From the NCBI GenBank assembly GCA_009924135.1, contig RFSE01000031.1, positions 1-43,694 of the forward strand: a stretch of 43,694 bases of DNA. The letters are read 5' to 3'. The translations under genes and the position numbers were made by a program. This document shows positions 40,974 to 43,694 of the stretch, piece by piece. The stretch comes from Pseudomonadota bacterium. GTDB lineage: Bacteria > Verrucomicrobiota > Verrucomicrobiia > Limisphaerales > SXTU01. The notes under the pieces are model-generated. The model saw nothing but the letters and a program-made list of their open reading frames with translations. It was not told the DNA's origin and made no database searches. The number at the start of each line of letters is the position of its first letter. Positions within the stretch are counted from its first letter, which is position 1.

Positions 40974-43289
40974 TTATTTCGGCAACTGGTTCAGCGTGTA
41001 CCAGAAGGTGTCGTTGACGAGCGACTCCCCTGCCCCGTCCTTCACGTCCAGGCTGCGCACCATCGTCACGTAGCCGGTCTTCCAGCCGGCCAGCTTGAGA
41101 CGGACTTTGAGCTTGTCCGGAGAAACGGTCGCACCGACGACCTTGATGACTGTCGCGGCGTTTTCCTTGCCGTCATGGTCCAGCTCCGGCGAGCCGTACT
41201 TGGCGTGGTACTTGAAGCCGTATTGTGTCACGTCGTAGCTCTCGGGGTCGGCGGCGGCCTTCGCTTCGACCGGCTGCGTGAACGTCAGCTCGAAGCCATC
41301 GGGCTGCGCGTGGACCTCCTTCACCTCGAACGGCAGCTTGCCCGTGTACTCGATGCGCTCCAGCGACGCGTTCAGCGGCGCGACGGCCTTCCACGAGACC
41401 GGCGCCTGCAAGCCACCGACGTAAAGCTTGCCGTCCGGCCCATACACGAGGCGGTTCACGCCCGACTGAAACTGTTTCAGGAACGGCCACACCGCGCCCT
41501 GATACTCGCCGTTGACCTTCTCCAACTGCACGCGCGTGACGATGGCGTTCTGGAAGTCGCCGACCATGAGCTGGCCCTTGAACGGCCCGAAGCGGTCGTC
41601 CGTGATCTCGGCGAAGCCCGTGGTGGAGCGTGCGAGCTTGTAGGGGAACCACACCGCCGGCGGGTCAAAGCGAGTGTGTTTGCCGTATTCCTCTTCCTTC
41701 GCCGGCCACGCGCTGGGATGGCCGTAGAACTTGCCCGGCGTGACGTGGTTCAGCTTGCACGCGGCCATCCACTGGCCCTGGTTCTCCGTCACAAACACGT
41801 CGCAGTCCGGACCGAAGGTGCCGATGCCGTTGGGCTCACGCAGGCCGGAGCAAATCGTGTCGAGCTTCTTGCCATCGGGCGAAATGCGCAACGCCCAGCC
41901 CATGTAAGCACTATCCCAACGCCCGCTGTGGCCGGCGTTGGCGAGCATGAAGTTGCCCGCCTTGTCGAACACGGGGCCGTATGAGAAGGCGTTGTAGTGG
42001 CCGGTGTAGCTCCAGCCCTGGCTGAGGCATTCGTACAGGTCGGCCTCGGCATCGCTGTCCTTGCTGCTGAGTCGGTAAAGCCCCTGTTTCGTACCGACGT
42101 AAATCTTCCCATCGCGCACCGCCACCCCCATGGGCTCGCACAAGCCACGGGCGAACCGGCGATAACGCACATCCTTGGCCGAACCCGTCGCCTTCTCGAT
42201 GATCCATACCTCGCCCGGCCAGGTGCAGACCACGAGGTCGCCATTGGGCACGAAGTCCATGCCGCAAACGAGGAGGTTTGCCTCCGGTGGTAATGGGAAG
42301 GATTCAGCTCGGAAGCTGGGAGTTGAAGCAGAACTGGGACGAGGAACTGCCCCGGCTCCGGAGGTTCTTGCAATGGCGACGTTCAGTTGAGACCGCAGGC
42401 CTCCAACCGCCGTCACCGTTGGTCTGCCTGAAAAGTCGGTTAGCAGTTCGAACCGGACAGGTTCGGAATGAGGCGGCACTTTTACCCAAACACGGCCCTG
42501 CGGGCTTTCGACCATGCGGCTCGCGACACCCTTTTCCGAACCTGTTTCCGTGACGATTGCCGCATCGTATAGCGCCTTCACCGAGTGAGAAATCAAGGTG
42601 GCAACGTTCGCTGGCTGAAGAGCGATGCTGGTTGCGTTCGGGCCGTTGAGAAGTTGAACCGGGACCTTGGAATCAAGACGCGGCCCGTCCTTTAGGGTTG
42701 CACCGTCCTCGGCATGGGCGAGAAAGAACAGGGACTGTCGGCAAGGGCTGATCTCATAAAGACGAAGGAAGCCGCCCTGCTTCATTGCGATGCTGGATTC
42801 ACGGATGCGCACAGTTTCATCTCCAGCGCGAATCTCGTAGAGGATTGCTGTCGAGTCCTTGCTTTGGGCGACTCCCAGAAAACGCGCGCCGGCCGGCAGT
42901 TTAGTCTCATCCTTCTCCGGCAGCTTCCCCACCGCCCACGGAAACACCGGCGGCATGGTCCACAGCACCGTGCCGTCGTTCGTGCTGATGAACGGGGCCT
43001 TGGGCAGGCCGAATTGCGGGCCGAGCAGCGCCAGGCCCTTGCCCGACCACACGGTGTGCGTGCGCAGCAGCGCGGTGTCGAAGGCCAGGTGCAGGTTCGT
43101 CGCCAGCGGCACCACGATGCTGCGCGTGCTCTGCGGCATCGGGGCCATGCGGAACGGCTGGTCCGGCGGGTCGTAGTACGGCGTAACGGGAGCGAATTTT
43201 TCCTTCGCCGACGGGGCACCGTAAACGGCGGGGGCGGCCAGCGACCAGAGGGCGCAGGCCACGGACAGGCAAACGAGCGGGCGACGCAT
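40974..43289 (-). CDS. Secreted glucose/sorbosone dehydrogenase-like propeller protein
   Basis: 771 residues with a signal peptide (MRRPLVCLSVACALWSLAAPAVYG). After an N-terminal beta region, residues about 340-650 form a propeller like soluble sugar dehydrogenases and the TIGR02604 group: 'MDFVPNGDLVVCTWPGEVWII', 'GLCEPMGVAVRDGKIYVGTKQGLYRL', 'GLREPNGIGTFGPDCDVFVTENQG', and 'GVNRLVYGPDGKLYVGG'. There is no CxxCH, so electrons would leave to a separate cytochrome; the neighbouring giant heme protein is a candidate. A C-terminal beta domain ends 'VKDGAGESLVNDTFWYTLNQLPK'. The cofactor is not identifiable. Confidence 0.82.
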   Translation of the reverse strand: MRRPLVCLSVACALWSLAAPAVYGAPSAKEKFAPVTPYYDPPDQPFRMAPMPQSTRSIVVPLATNLHLAFDTALLRTHTVWSGKGLALLGPQFGLPKAPFISTNDGTVLWTMPPVFPWAVGKLPEKDETKLPAGARFLGVAQSKDSTAILYEIRAGDETVRIRESSIAMKQGGFLRLYEISPCRQSLFFLAHAEDGATLKDGPRLDSKVPVQLLNGPNATSIALQPANVATLISHSVKALYDAAIVTETGSEKGVASRMVESPQGRVWVKVPPHSEPVRFELLTDFSGRPTVTAVGGLRSQLNVAIARTSGAGAVPRPSSASTPSFRAESFPLPPEANLLVCGMDFVPNGDLVVCTWPGEVWIIEKATGSAKDVRYRRFARGLCEPMGVAVRDGKIYVGTKQGLYRLSSKDSDAEADLYECLSQGWSYTGHYNAFSYGPVFDKAGNFMLANAGHSGRWDSAYMGWALRISPDGKKLDTICSGLREPNGIGTFGPDCDVFVTENQGQWMAACKLNHVTPGKFYGHPSAWPAKEEEYGKHTRFDPPAVWFPYKLARSTTGFAEITDDRFGPFKGQLMVGDFQNAIVTRVQLEKVNGEYQGAVWPFLKQFQSGVNRLVYGPDGKLYVGGLQAPVSWKAVAPLNASLERIEYTGKLPFEVKEVHAQPDGFELTFTQPVEAKAAADPESYDVTQYGFKYHAKYGSPELDHDGKENAATVIKVVGATVSPDKLKVRLKLAGWKTGYVTMVRSLDVKDGAGESLVNDTFWYTLNQLPK

Positions 43290-43386
43290 GGACTAAACTT
43301 GCAACGAGCCCCGCCCCAGCGCGATGCAAATTGCAGGGCACCGCACGGGACTCGAACCCAAGCATCCTTCCACCGACCACTGCTTT

Positions 43387-43450
43387 GGTCAGAAAAATCG
43401 GGGCAGAAAAATGGATCGAAGAAATCTTCTGACCTAATCTTTCTGATCAA
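43387..43450. repeat. Imperfect palindrome of GGTCAGAAAAAT units
   Basis: GGTCAGAAAAATCGGGGCAG and the following AAAAATGG (43387-43414) face 43424-43450 (ATCTTCTGACC...TTCTGATC). Non-coding. The rest of 43290-43694 holds no gene. Confidence 0.55.
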
Positions 43451-43616
43451 TTTTCGGGTTCACGGCCTGAGATGGTTCGCGCTGAAGCAGGCCGCCATAT
43501 GGACCTTCCACCGGTCATTAATTTCATCTGTGGCCGCCTTGAATCCTTGGAAATCCTCCTCACCTCTCGTTAGGGCGCATCTCAGTTTCTTGCACACCGG
43601 GAGGCCGCTTGGGGAG

Positions 43617-43647
43617 CCTTCTCCCTTTGCGGAGCAAGGGGAGAAGG
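43617..43647. repeat. Hairpin repeat of the CCTTCTCCC/GGGAGAAGG type
   Basis: CCTTCTCCCTTT (43617-43628) pairs with AAGGGGAGAAGG (43636-43647) at 11 of 12 positions, followed by GGCCGGAGGCCGG. This resembles a widespread bacterial palindromic repeat. It lies at the right window edge. Confidence 0.6.
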
Positions 43648-43694
43648 TGGCCGGAGGCCGGATGAGGGGTTGGGCCACCCTCGCCCACGCACGC

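Noticed and set aside
42290-42400. Possible further in-frame repeat insert in the last propeller gene (RSQLNVAIARTSGAG...)
   Set aside because: The segment looks low complexity and linker-like, but no inverted arms could be found.
43341-43366. tRNA-like T-arm sequence (reverse strand GGGTTCGAGTCCC) near the right end
   Set aside because: No acceptor, D or anticodon arms can be built around it, and its T stem pairs at only three or four positions. It is probably coincidence or a tRNA fragment.
1-43694. CRISPR array or prophage
   Set aside because: No regularly spaced direct repeats and no phage, integrase or transposase gene was seen.

Overview
The window reads as chromosomal DNA of a high-GC member of the PVC superphylum, most likely a Verrucomicrobiota of the Pedosphaera/Limisphaera type. 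This is an inference. It rests on secreted PQQ-like beta-propeller proteins, a DUF1080 protein, a Tat-exported Gfo/Idh/MocA oxidoreductase, a giant Planctomycete/Verrucomicrobium-type c-heme protein, a prepilin-like protein with [13 protein letters not shown], an OmcB-like DUF11 envelope protein, and frequent GTG starts with weak Shine-Dalgarno sequences. No rRNA, convincing tRNA, CRISPR array, phage, transposase or complete mobile island was seen.

Layout. 1-508: the 3' end of a structured element with a strong hairpin terminator, then a palindromic repeat. 509-8163: divergent PQQ-propeller pair, a small membrane protein with its own terminator, an 811-aa secreted protein, a frameshifted AraC regulator and a DUF1080 protein. 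8350-9092: zeta-type kinase coupled to a 54-codon gene. 9174-14592: housekeeping metabolism (queG-aroK on the minus strand; serA, a parvulin and thiD on the plus strand). 14692-15767: zinc-ribbon protein coupled to a membrane-anchored exported protein. 15959-16146: an unannotated RNA candidate of four or five hairpins ending in a terminator. 16186-20623: glycan genes (two GT2 glycosyltransferases and a flippase) with an ArgE-like M20 deacylase. 20887-25534: a DUF2135-membrane-FHA-like protein and two conserved hypotheticals. 25647-29259: OmcB-like DUF11 protein, nadA and a prepilin-like protein. 29477-34862: Gfo/Idh/MocA oxidoreductase, zinc alcohol dehydrogenase, a broken ParE module, pdxJ and a frameshifted lipoprotein gene. 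35068-43289: a 1659-aa deacetylase/FG-GAP/propeller/HEAT/cytochrome c fusion, a DUF4337-like protein and a secreted sorbosone-dehydrogenase-like propeller. 43290-43694: repeats only.

The most striking signal is a dense set of palindromic elements, about a dozen complete ones plus several single arms. They have long near-perfect inverted arms and belong to several sequence families with unrelated arms. Many sit between genes, but some lie inside coding sequences and stay open in the host frame: an 80-bp element (31/32 arm identity) in queG, a 73-bp element in the M20 deacylase, and at least three in the 1659-aa gene. One of the latter is a second copy, loop flanks included, of an intergenic element 17 kb away. 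This is reminiscent of Rickettsia palindromic elements, but spread over unrelated arm sequences. No transposase or RAYT gene is present to explain them.

Three genes (AraC, ParE, lipoprotein) each carry one single-base frameshift. These may be decaying genes or consensus errors in an assembled genome; the sequence alone cannot decide. The secreted propellers, DUF1080 protein, oxidoreductases and heme protein together suggest a periplasmic oxidative carbohydrate-degrading lifestyle.
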